Source: Candidatus Levybacteria bacterium RBG_16_35_11
GTDB lineage: Bacteria; Patescibacteriota; Microgenomatia; Levybacterales; UBA12049
Assembly (NCBI GenBank): GCA_001781995.1
Contig: MFNH01000064.1
Span: 5,486 to 46,010, forward strand
DNA: 40,525 nt
Direction: 5' to 3'
The notes under the pieces were generated by a model, which saw only the letters and a list, made by a program, of their open reading frames with translations, had not been told where the DNA came from and did not search any database. Position 1 is the stretch's first letter. Every line of letters begins with the position of its first letter. The position numbers and the translations under genes are program-made. Below, in pieces: positions 16,776-25,079 of this stretch.

Positions 16776-18512
16776 AACGTTAAATAAAGGTGCTTTTAAT
16801 GAACCGTTGGAATTTTTTCCAAGCTGAGGAATATAGATAGTAGCTGGAGCACGTAAGTCAAAATAGGTGACAAAAATATCAGCCGGAAAACTGTTAGATT
16901 TACCATCCCCGGAGACTGTAACAGTAGTTGATCTACCCGATCCAAAATCCGCGGAAACACTTACATCGCTAATATTATTGTAAGCACTTGAGCCCAGTTC
17001 CTGCCGGACTCTGTCTGCACTCCAGGTTTCGGTTCCTGCAGGGTTTGGCTTATCGGTTTGGTAAAGATGATTGGAAAGTGATGAATCTTTTTGAGCAAGA
17101 AGTAGGACATTTACAATGTCTGCGACCTCCTCAGATTTTAACCAGGCTGTCCCGTTGTATTGACTCCTTGAGCCCCAGTCACAATAAAACCAAGGTGAAT
17201 CCTTGTCATAAGCATTGTCTTTTACATCCGAGAATCCTCCTACAGAACCTGATGTTGTATCGACAGCGTTTTTAGTAAAAGTTGTTCCCGACCATCCAAT
17301 ATCGCCCGAGTTAAAAACGTATCCTCCATGAGTAGAGGAGAACCAGGCTTTAATTGCTGCTCCGCCCTGGACCATTACTAGTCCCGAAGTTGCATTAACC
17401 GCCTGTTCCCAGTTTCCTCCTTTTGGTTCTGGTTTAAATACCTGGCACTGCTCGGTCGTGCAAATTGAACCCTGTCCATTATTTGTGTAAGCTAGAGCAT
17501 AACTTCTGGCTGCAATTGCCTGCGCTTTTAGTGTAGCAAGGTCATTGTCAGCCCAAGAATCCGGTACCTCGTAGATTCGTTTAGTATATTCGTCCAGTGA
17601 GTAACTTCCATTACCATCAACATTTATGGTGGCATCTTTTCTTTCTATGGAATCAAAATTATAGTATGCCCTTAAGATTTGTTCATATCCCTGTCCAGCT
17701 TTTGCCCTTCCCCAAGCGCCATATTGATTAAGTCCAACTCTATTTGGCACGCCGTAAGTAAAAAAACCAAATTTTGAGCCCGAAAAACCCGGATCTTTTC
17801 CAATATCACTTGAGCATCCTCTAGCCCCTGTGCCTGCGGATCTTGGAATATTTAATGCAGCCAGTCTTTGAGCAAGGATTTCTTGCTGTCTTTGTGAAAG
17901 CTGGGCAATTTTTCCAGACAGTGTAGCCTGATAAGTTTTTGCTTCTCCGACTATTTTATCAAGCTTTTCTTTTACCAGGACAATTTCTTTTTTCTCCGAT
18001 TCAAGGTCTCTTTTTCTTTCTTCAAGACCTGTAACAGCGATTGCAATATTTAGAATTATTGTTTTGTCTCTGTCTGCCGTTGCTCTTTGATAACCTAGGA
18101 TTTGAGTAAGTTCCGAAGCAGTATTTGCGGTCAACAATATTAAAAAGGGAGAATTATAATAGGATTTAATGTAATAGTCCCTGATTGTTCTTGCCAGGAT
18201 TTGCTGTTGTTTTTCCAGTTTTTTATATCCCTCTTCAATATTTTTTTCTTTAACAACAAGGTCATTTTCAATAAATTTTACTCTATCTTGTATAGCTTTA
18301 AGCTGGTCTTCTAAAGGTTTTGTTGCTTTTTCTGATTGTTCCTTTGCTCTATTTAACTCATCAAGACAAATATTTATCTTATCTAAATCTAAGGAAGAAG
18401 GATTATTGCAATCAGTGTTTTGGGCATTTACAAAATTTGTGTTAAGCAAAAAAAAGAGTAAAAAGAGAATTAAAAAGAATGAAGAAAAAACTAAAACAAG
18501 AACTCTTTTCAT
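16767..18512 (-). CDS. Exported protein: coiled-coil N-terminus plus SpoIID/LytB-like domain
   Basis: Signal peptide, long coiled coil, SpoIID-like LATLKAQAIAARSYALAYTN...FSSTHGGYV. Confidence 0.88.
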   Translation of the reverse strand: MKRVLVLVFSSFFLILFLLFFLLNTNFVNAQNTDCNNPSSLDLDKINICLDELNRAKEQSEKATKPLEDQLKAIQDRVKFIENDLVVKEKNIEEGYKKLEKQQQILARTIRDYYIKSYYNSPFLILLTANTASELTQILGYQRATADRDKTIILNIAIAVTGLEERKRDLESEKKEIVLVKEKLDKIVGEAKTYQATLSGKIAQLSQRQQEILAQRLAALNIPRSAGTGARGCSSDIGKDPGFSGSKFGFFTYGVPNRVGLNQYGAWGRAKAGQGYEQILRAYYNFDSIERKDATINVDGNGSYSLDEYTKRIYEVPDSWADNDLATLKAQAIAARSYALAYTNNGQGSICTTEQCQVFKPEPKGGNWEQAVNATSGLVMVQGGAAIKAWFSSTHGGYVFNSGDIGWSGTTFTKNAVDTTSGSVGGFSDVKDNAYDKDSPWFYCDWGSRSQYNGTAWLKSEEVADIVNVLLLAQKDSSLSNHLYQTDKPNPAGTETWSADRVRQELGSSAYNNISDVSVSADFGSGRSTTVTVSGDGKSNSFPADIFVTYFDLRAPATIYIPQLGKNSNGSLKAPLFNVER

Positions 18513-18554
18513 ACGGCTTTTTCATTATAACAAATTTACCCTTAAGATCGGGAC

Positions 18555-18582
18555 TTGAAAAAAGCTTTTTTTGTGCTATACT
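18555..18582 (+). promoter_or_regulatory. Promoter for the LytR_C gene
   Basis: TTGAAA-16-TATACT, 15 nt before ATG 18598. Confidence 0.65.
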
Positions 18583-18597
18583 ACAAAAAATCGACTT

Positions 18598-19179
18598 ATG
18601 GAGGATGCAGCCTTTCAAGACGCAGCTCCTGCCTTTACAGCGCCCTCTAAAAAATCTCCAAAAAGATTTATCTACTTAGTTATTGGCGTTATTGTTGTAG
18701 TTTTAATTTTCGTTTTGTATTCTAGGTTTGCGTCTTCTTCTAAAGAAGAAACTAAAAAATCAACTCCAACTCCAACAGTTGCTCAAAATTTGAAAAATAC
18801 ACCCACTCCAAAGATAACAGAAGAGCCGACTCCGACAGAGAAACCTACCCCAACAGTAAAGCCAACCAAAAATCCAGTTGATTCAGCTACGGGGCTTGAT
18901 AGAAGCGAGCTCAACGTTGAGGTTCAAAACGGCAGTGGGGTGGTGGGCGCAGCTTCTAAAGTTTCTGATTACTTAAAAGATCTTGGATATAACATTGCGG
19001 CTGTTGGAAACGCAGACAACTTTGATTATACGGGGATAATTATTTCTGTTAAATCGGCAAACTCGGATTACGGAGATTTATTAAAATCCGATTTACAAGA
19101 AAATTACACTGTTTCAACTACTTCAAATGATTTATCCGCAACAGTTTCTGCTGATGCGCTCGTGATTGTAGGAAAGTAA
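18598..19179 (+). CDS. Membrane-anchored protein with Pro/Thr-rich linker and LytR C-terminal domain
   Basis: TM FIYLVIGVIVVVLIFVLYSRF; linker TPTPTVAQN...EEPTPTEKPTPTVKPT; LNVEVQNGSGVVGAASKVSDYLKDLGYNI. Confidence 0.85.
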   Translation: MEDAAFQDAAPAFTAPSKKSPKRFIYLVIGVIVVVLIFVLYSRFASSSKEETKKSTPTPTVAQNLKNTPTPKITEEPTPTEKPTPTVKPTKNPVDSATGLDRSELNVEVQNGSGVVGAASKVSDYLKDLGYNIAAVGNADNFDYTGIIISVKSANSDYGDLLKSDLQENYTVSTTSNDLSATVSADALVIVGK

Positions 19180-19203
19180 ACAAGTTTGTTTCTTACGAAA
19201 TAA
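19172..19203 (-). repeat. Right arm of the ~32-bp inverted repeat
   Basis: Reverse complement TTATTTCGTAAGAAACAAACTTGTTTACTTTC; differs from the left arm by one substitution and one indel. Confidence 0.9.
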
Positions 19204-19250
19204 ATCCCCAATAAGTTGCTCAAAGGAAAAGATTGCGATACTATAACTTT

Positions 19251-20201
19251 ATGATCGCTAATTTTGATTTGTTAACAATCGGCAATGCCACAATCGATAT
19301 TTTCCTAATGATTAGAAAAACCAATAAACATTTCAGATTGGACAAAAAGACCAATGAGTTATGTCTAAAATTCGGAGATAAAGTGACAATTGATAAACTC
19401 GATTTTTCAATTGGAGGAAACGCAGCAAACGTTGCCGTTGGGGTTTCAAGAATGGGACTTAAGTCGGCAATAATGGCAGAAATTGGCTCAGATGAATTTG
19501 CTCCTAAAATAATAAGTGACTTAAGAAAAGAAGGGGTATCTGAGATTTTCTTAAAACAAACGCCAAATGCCCCTTGCCGTTTTTCCGTCGTCATCGCCTA
19601 TAAAAAAGAAAGAACGGTTCTTCGCGAAGATATTAAAAGAGAAAATGATTTTAACCTTGAGGGAATTTCTGCGAAATGGATTTACCTTACTTCTTTGGAA
19701 GATAAATGGCAGGGGGCTTATAAAAGATCATTAATTTTTGCAAAAACAACAGGAGCAAAAATCGCTTTTAACCCGGGAACTTCTCAACTAGACAGAGGAG
19801 AATCTAGTATAGATAGTATTTTAAAAGAAACAGATATACTATTTGTGAACAGAGAGGAAGCAAAAACTTTATTAAGCTCAAAAACAGAAGATGTGGAAAA
19901 ATTACTGGTAGAATTATTAAAGCTTGGCCCAAAAACGGTAGTGATTACTGACGGAAAAAACGGCTCCTTCCTTTATAATAAAAAGGAAGGGTTTTTGAAA
20001 CAGGGGATCGTAAGGCAAAAAATTATAAGTAAAGCCGGAGCAGGAGATGCTTATGCTAGTGGATTCTTATCGGCAATAATGTTTGGAAAAAACTTTAAAG
20101 AAGCAATAAAATGGGGAACCTTAAATTCTGCATCGGTTATTGGAAAAATCGGTACGCAATTAGGACTGTTAACAAAAAAAGAAATTGAGCAAAAGTTATG
20201 A
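19251..20201 (+). CDS. PfkB-family carbohydrate kinase
   Basis: FSIGGNAANVAVGVSRMG and AGAGDAYASGFLSAI motifs. Start MIANFDLLTIGN (19251) preferred over 19233. Confidence 0.9.
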   Translation: MIANFDLLTIGNATIDIFLMIRKTNKHFRLDKKTNELCLKFGDKVTIDKLDFSIGGNAANVAVGVSRMGLKSAIMAEIGSDEFAPKIISDLRKEGVSEIFLKQTPNAPCRFSVVIAYKKERTVLREDIKRENDFNLEGISAKWIYLTSLEDKWQGAYKRSLIFAKTTGAKIAFNPGTSQLDRGESSIDSILKETDILFVNREEAKTLLSSKTEDVEKLLVELLKLGPKTVVITDGKNGSFLYNKKEGFLKQGIVRQKIISKAGAGDAYASGFLSAIMFGKNFKEAIKWGTLNSASVIGKIGTQLGLLTKKEIEQKL

Positions 20202-21052
20202 TAGGCTACAATAAACCTCTTTACATATTACCGTTTGACCACAGGGAGTCCTTTGTTAAAGGTTTGCTAGGCGATAAAGATAAGCTTTCAGATAGCGATA
20301 TCGAATATATTAAGGAACAGAAAAGAATAATTTACGAGGGTTTTAAAAAAGCAATAGACCTAGGACTTCCAAAAGAATACTCAGCAATATTAGTTGACGA
20401 AATATATGGCAAGGATATTTTAGTAGATGCAAAATACGAGGGATATACAACTCTTTTGGCTATTGAAAAAAGCGGAGAGAGCGAATTTACATTTGAGTAT
20501 CCTGATTTTGAAAGTCATCTTTTGTCTCTTAAGCCAACTTTTGCAAAAGCTTTAATTCGCTACAACGATATTGAAGGCGAAGACCTAAAAGTTAGAAGAT
20601 TAGAAAAGTTAAAAAGAGTAAATGATTTTTGTCATAGCAACGGATTTAAGTTTTTAGTTGAACCTATTATTGATGCTAATTATGCATCACATTCAAAACT
20701 AACCTTGACATTAATAGAAGATTTACAAAATGCAGGGATTGAGCCGGACGTATGGAAGCTTGAAGGCTTTGAAAAAAAGGAGGAGTATGAAAATATTGTT
20801 TCTATGATAAGAAGAGACGAAAGACGAGAGGTTGGAATTGTAATCTTGGGTGGTGGAGAAGACAAAGACACTGTCGAAAGATTTATAAGAGTGGGGGCAA
20901 CTGTTTCAGGCGTGATTGGCTTTGCCATTGGTAGAACAATTTTTTGGCCAGCCATTTTAAAGCTTAAGGAAAATCAACTTAACAGAGAGGATGCGGTAAA
21001 TGAGATTGCAAAAAATTACTTGCATTTTTATAGTCTTTTTGAAAACAAATGA
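20198..21052 (+). CDS. DUF2090 / IolJ-like class I aldolase
   Basis: LPFDHRESF, VDEIYG, KFLVEPIID, DVWKLEGFE, GVIGFAIGRTIFWPAI typical of the DUF2090 aldolase family; overlaps the kinase stop. Confidence 0.8.
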   Translation: MIGYNKPLYILPFDHRESFVKGLLGDKDKLSDSDIEYIKEQKRIIYEGFKKAIDLGLPKEYSAILVDEIYGKDILVDAKYEGYTTLLAIEKSGESEFTFEYPDFESHLLSLKPTFAKALIRYNDIEGEDLKVRRLEKLKRVNDFCHSNGFKFLVEPIIDANYASHSKLTLTLIEDLQNAGIEPDVWKLEGFEKKEEYENIVSMIRRDERREVGIVILGGGEDKDTVERFIRVGATVSGVIGFAIGRTIFWPAILKLKENQLNREDAVNEIAKNYLHFYSLFENK

Positions 21053-21501
21053 AAATATACTTAGCATCAGACCATGCAGGATTTCACTTAAAAGAAAAAG
21101 TAAAAATTTTTCTAGAAAGACTAAATTATGAGATTGAAGATTTAGGAGCACTATCTTTTAATGAGGAGGATGACTACCCCAAGATAATTGTAAAGGCAGC
21201 CAAAAAGGTTGCAAAAGATAAAAGGTCAAAAGGGGTAGTATTTGGAAAATCAGGAGCAGGAGAGGCAATAGTTGCAAATAAAGTAAAAGGGATAAGAGCG
21301 GTTATTGGTTTTTCAAGGGAAAATGTTGAGCTCTCAAGAGAGCATAACGACTGCAATGTTTTATCTTTGGGCGCGCAATTTACAGACGAGCACAAAGCAT
21401 TTTTATTAACAAGAGCTTTTTTGGAAACTGAATTTTCCAAAGAGGAAAGACACAAAAGAAGAATAGAGGAAATAAAAGAAATAGAAAAATGCAAAAAGTA
21501 A
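21049..21501 (+). CDS. rpiB: Ribose-5-phosphate isomerase B / RpiB-LacAB family
   Basis: IYLASDHAGFHLKEKVK, GKSGAGEAIVANKVKGIRA, EHNDCNVLSLGAQ. Confidence 0.9.
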   Translation: MKIYLASDHAGFHLKEKVKIFLERLNYEIEDLGALSFNEEDDYPKIIVKAAKKVAKDKRSKGVVFGKSGAGEAIVANKVKGIRAVIGFSRENVELSREHNDCNVLSLGAQFTDEHKAFLLTRAFLETEFSKEERHKRRIEEIKEIEKCKK

Positions 21502-22130
21502 TTCCGGCAATTTTAGAAAAAGACTGGCCAAAAATCGAGGAAAGATTGAATTTATTAAAAGGAATTTCAAAAATTGTTCATATCGATTTTATCAATGATT
21601 CTCCATTAACTTTTCCAGATCCGGTTCCTTTTTCAAAATACAGAAATGATTTTATCTTTGAGGCCCATTTTATAGGCAATGATCCAATTCAATACCTTGA
21701 CCCCTTTTATAATGCCGGATTTAAAAGATTCATCGGACAGATTGAGAAAATGCCGGACCAGGCGGAATTTGTTGCAAAGGGGGAGCTTTTGGGGATGGTG
21801 GGTCTTTCCATAGACGGACCGACAGAATTAAAAGGATTAAAGGTAGAGCTATCTAATCTTGACCTTTTGCTTATTATGACTGTCAAGGCCGGTGCATCAG
21901 GACAATTATTTGAAGACAGCTATCTTCAGAAAGTAAAAGAGATTAGAAAAATGCTTTTAGAGAACCCGGGTGCTAGTAGTTTAATAATTGAAATAGACGG
22001 GGGCATAAACGAGGAAACAATAATTAAGGCAAAAGAATCAGGAGCAGATTTATTTGTTTCAAATAGCTATATTTTCAACGGCAATCCAAAAGAAAACTTA
22101 GAAAAATTATCTTCACTACTGGGTGCTTAA
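21489..22130 (+). CDS. rpe: Ribulose-phosphate 3-epimerase family protein
   Basis: KIVHIDFIND, FEAHFIG, IIEIDGGINEETI, GADLFVSNSYIF; HxD, His and Asp ligand positions retained. Confidence 0.8.
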   Translation: MQKVIPAILEKDWPKIEERLNLLKGISKIVHIDFINDSPLTFPDPVPFSKYRNDFIFEAHFIGNDPIQYLDPFYNAGFKRFIGQIEKMPDQAEFVAKGELLGMVGLSIDGPTELKGLKVELSNLDLLLIMTVKAGASGQLFEDSYLQKVKEIRKMLLENPGASSLIIEIDGGINEETIIKAKESGADLFVSNSYIFNGNPKENLEKLSSLLGA

Positions 22131-24425
22131 TAGGGTAGCTGACGGGGTTGAAATCGGGTAACAAGAAACACTCTCAGTGCCTTTTATAAAATATTCTATG
22201 TAACCTGTGCACCTTTTTGCAATAATATTTTCAGGTATTTTTTGATTTTGCTTTGGTAAGTTCGCCAACTCCTTTGTCATGATTTGATTCCAAATTGGAG
22301 CTGCTCCGGTTATTCCTGAAGCAAGATTTGGATTCATGGGAGAATTGTCGTTATTTCCAACCCAGACGGCAACCAGTCTTTGCGAAGTATAGCCAATTGT
22401 CCAATTATCTCTTTTATTATCTGATGTTCCCGTTTTAACGGAAACATTGGGAATATTTAAAGCAGAATTTGGCCCAAATTCTATTGATCTTGCCCTGTTA
22501 TCTTGTAATATATTTGAGAGAATATAGGCAATTGCCGGATCTAAAACTTTTTCGCCATCATCACTGCCTTTTTCCTCAATTACTTTTCCTTTATAGTCTG
22601 TAATCTTTAAGATCGGGTTTGTCGTTACCTTTTTTCCACTATTTGCAACCGTTCCATAAACAGTTGCCATATCTGTCATTTTTACTTCTGCTGCTCCAAG
22701 CGTAATTGAGAGACCGTAATCTTTTGGATCTGTCCAAGTAGTTATTCCCATTTGTTTTCCTAAATTAACCATGGTTGGAATTCCAATTGCGTTTAAAGTT
22801 TTTACTGCGGGGATATTAAAAGAGTTTGCAAAAGCAAGCCTAAGCGGAACTTTCCCATGAAATCTACCATCATAGTTTACCGGAGAATAGGGAGTATTGT
22901 ATGAAGAATAAGTTACGGGCGAATCATCCAGTATTGTTGCGGCTGTAAAGCCGTGAGATAAAGCTGCCGCATAGGTTACGATTTTAATGCTTGATCCGGG
23001 CTGGCGAAGAGAAGTCGTGACGTTTACGTTTCCTCCATTTGGCTCATAATAATCAATGCTTCCAACCATTGCCAAGACATCACCATTTGTTGGGTTTGTA
23101 ACTAAGGCTGCCCCATTGCTTATCCCGTATGCGGAATTGTTAAGCACCTCGTTTTTAACAATTTCTTGAGCCTGCTCTTGGGTTTTTAAATCTAAAGAGG
23201 TTTTTACCGTTAACCCTCCTTTTTCGACCATGATTAATCCATATTTTTGTACCAGTAGATCTTTAACGTACATGACAAAATGGGGAGCGTGAATAGGGGT
23301 TTGTTGCGCCTTAAAAGAAATCTTTTCGGACTCCGCATCTTCTCGTTTATCCTCTGATATATATCCTAGCTCCTGCATTCTTTTTAATACTTCTTTTTGC
23401 CTTTCTTTCCAAAGATTGGGATACTTTCCATAAGGCGAGTAAATAGTGGGGGCTTTGGGAAGTCCTGCTAGAAATGCAGACTCTGCAAGGCTTAGTTCTT
23501 TAACTTTCTTACCAAAATAAACTTCGGACGCCGCCTCTATTCCCCAAGATGTTCCACCATATGACACTTGATTAAAATACATTTGCAAAATTTCATTTTT
23601 GCTATAAATTCTCTCTGCCCAGAAAGCCAAAATTATTTCTTTAACTTTCCTTTCGATGCTTATCTCAGGAGAAAGAAGTGAAGACTTAATCAACTGCTGG
23701 GTTATTGTTGAGCCTCCTTGTAGCGATTGACCTTTTAAATCAGCAATAGCAGCTCTGACAATTGCGGCAATATCAAACCCAGGATTGTTATAAAAATCTT
23801 TATCCTCGATTGCAATAGTTGCATTTTTTAAATCCTTAGGAATTTGTGAAAGTGAAACAATAGTTCTGTTTTCATTAGCGTAAATTTGGTAAAGCAAATT
23901 ATCGTTTCGATCAAAAATTTTTGTTGTTTGTGGCATTTCCCGAACAGTAAGCTGTTTTGGATTAGGAAGTTGAGAAAGAAAAATAAAAAATAAGATTGGC
24001 AAAAAAATAAAAAGTAGTGAAAAGATTAAACCATATGAAAAATACTTTAATTTAGGGAGAAAACGAATCTCTTTTTTTTGCTGAAATGCTATTTGTGGTT
24101 TTAATTTTCTTTTAAAAGGCTTAAAAAGAGTTCTTTTGAGAGCTTTAAAATTTTTTCTAACTCTAAATTTTAGCCTATTTCGTCTAAGTCTTTGTAAAGC
24201 TATCTCTTGCGAAATGCCAAATTTAAAATCCGCTGTCTTTATCCCAATTTTTAAAAATTTAATTTTAAAAGAGATAGATAAAAAGGAGAAAAAACGGTAA
24301 ATAGCCTCTACGGCAATTTTCGCGTTTGAGTAAATGAGTCTAAAAAAGAAGATAATGGCATCACCAATTCTAATTAAAGTTTTTATTACAAAGATAATTA
24401 AGACAAGAAGCGTTTTTAAATTCAT
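22116..24425 (-). CDS. Class A penicillin-binding protein (PBP1A-like)
   Basis: Glycosyltransferase motifs AIEDKDFYNNPGFD, QGGSTITQQLIKS; transpeptidase SSIK, SFN, KTGT; unusually long basic N-terminus. Confidence 0.93.
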   Translation of the reverse strand: MNLKTLLVLIIFVIKTLIRIGDAIIFFFRLIYSNAKIAVEAIYRFFSFLSISFKIKFLKIGIKTADFKFGISQEIALQRLRRNRLKFRVRKNFKALKRTLFKPFKRKLKPQIAFQQKKEIRFLPKLKYFSYGLIFSLLFIFLPILFFIFLSQLPNPKQLTVREMPQTTKIFDRNDNLLYQIYANENRTIVSLSQIPKDLKNATIAIEDKDFYNNPGFDIAAIVRAAIADLKGQSLQGGSTITQQLIKSSLLSPEISIERKVKEIILAFWAERIYSKNEILQMYFNQVSYGGTSWGIEAASEVYFGKKVKELSLAESAFLAGLPKAPTIYSPYGKYPNLWKERQKEVLKRMQELGYISEDKREDAESEKISFKAQQTPIHAPHFVMYVKDLLVQKYGLIMVEKGGLTVKTSLDLKTQEQAQEIVKNEVLNNSAYGISNGAALVTNPTNGDVLAMVGSIDYYEPNGGNVNVTTSLRQPGSSIKIVTYAAALSHGFTAATILDDSPVTYSSYNTPYSPVNYDGRFHGKVPLRLAFANSFNIPAVKTLNAIGIPTMVNLGKQMGITTWTDPKDYGLSITLGAAEVKMTDMATVYGTVANSGKKVTTNPILKITDYKGKVIEEKGSDDGEKVLDPAIAYILSNILQDNRARSIEFGPNSALNIPNVSVKTGTSDNKRDNWTIGYTSQRLVAVWVGNNDNSPMNPNLASGITGAAPIWNQIMTKELANLPKQNQKIPENIIAKRCTGYIEYFIKGTESVSCYPISTPSATLLSTQ

Positions 24426-24547
24426 ATTTAAAAGGGCAGCACAAACCTTTAATAAAGTTCTTAATGGGACCTTCTCAATTATACTATAGGTATTTTACCT
24501 TGAAAAGAGGCAATTTTAACAAAATCTCTTGGACGGAATTTCAAGGA

Positions 24548-24576
24548 TTGACATTAAAAATTTAAAAGAATAAAAT
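24548..24576 (+). promoter_or_regulatory. Promoter, leaderless layout
   Basis: TTGACA-17-TAAAAT, 6 nt before ATG 24583. Confidence 0.75.
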
Positions 24577-24582
24577 CTGGTC

Positions 24583-25050
24583 ATGAGAATTGAAGGAAGG
24601 GAAATCGGAAGGGTTAGCGTTTTAGTTTTAGACTACGATCCCTATAGAGAAGATAATCCAGGTAAAGCGTTAACAGGTTGCTATCATAAGCTAAACCGAC
24701 TAATGCGAAGCGAATATAAAACACCGACCCTAGGAGCTTCTGATGTCACAGTTATTGCGAATGAACAAGTTGTTGCTAGGCATCAAGAAGATTTTGAGGA
24801 AGAAGGATTAACTTTTCTTGAGGGTTGGCAAGAAAGAGATGAGTATAGAGAATTATTAAGAGAAGGGTTGCGCCAGGGAGAAGTTTACAAAGTCATTGAT
24901 ATTGGCAATAAGGGTGGTTTTGGAGTTTACTTCCGACCAGAGTATGTTCTCAAAAGAGTTACTGAATCTGAGTTAGAGGTTGTCGATAGAAACGGGAAAA
25001 TAGACATTAGGCCAAAAGCAGAAACTAGACTTTTCCCCCTAAATCCATAG
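24583..25050 (+). CDS. Hypothetical protein
   Basis: 155 aa ORF with own promoter, between two opposite-strand PBP genes; no family recognised. Confidence 0.7.
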   Translation: MRIEGREIGRVSVLVLDYDPYREDNPGKALTGCYHKLNRLMRSEYKTPTLGASDVTVIANEQVVARHQEDFEEEGLTFLEGWQERDEYRELLREGLRQGEVYKVIDIGNKGGFGVYFRPEYVLKRVTESELEVVDRNGKIDIRPKAETRLFPLNP

Positions 25051-25079
25051 TCATAACTTCAAATAAGCCCTTGGTTAAA

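Noticed and set aside
21174-21494. 106-aa antisense ORF in rpiB (and similar ones in pfkB, pgk, nrdJ)
   Set aside because: Mirror ORFs arising from AT-rich codon usage; no recognisable domain.
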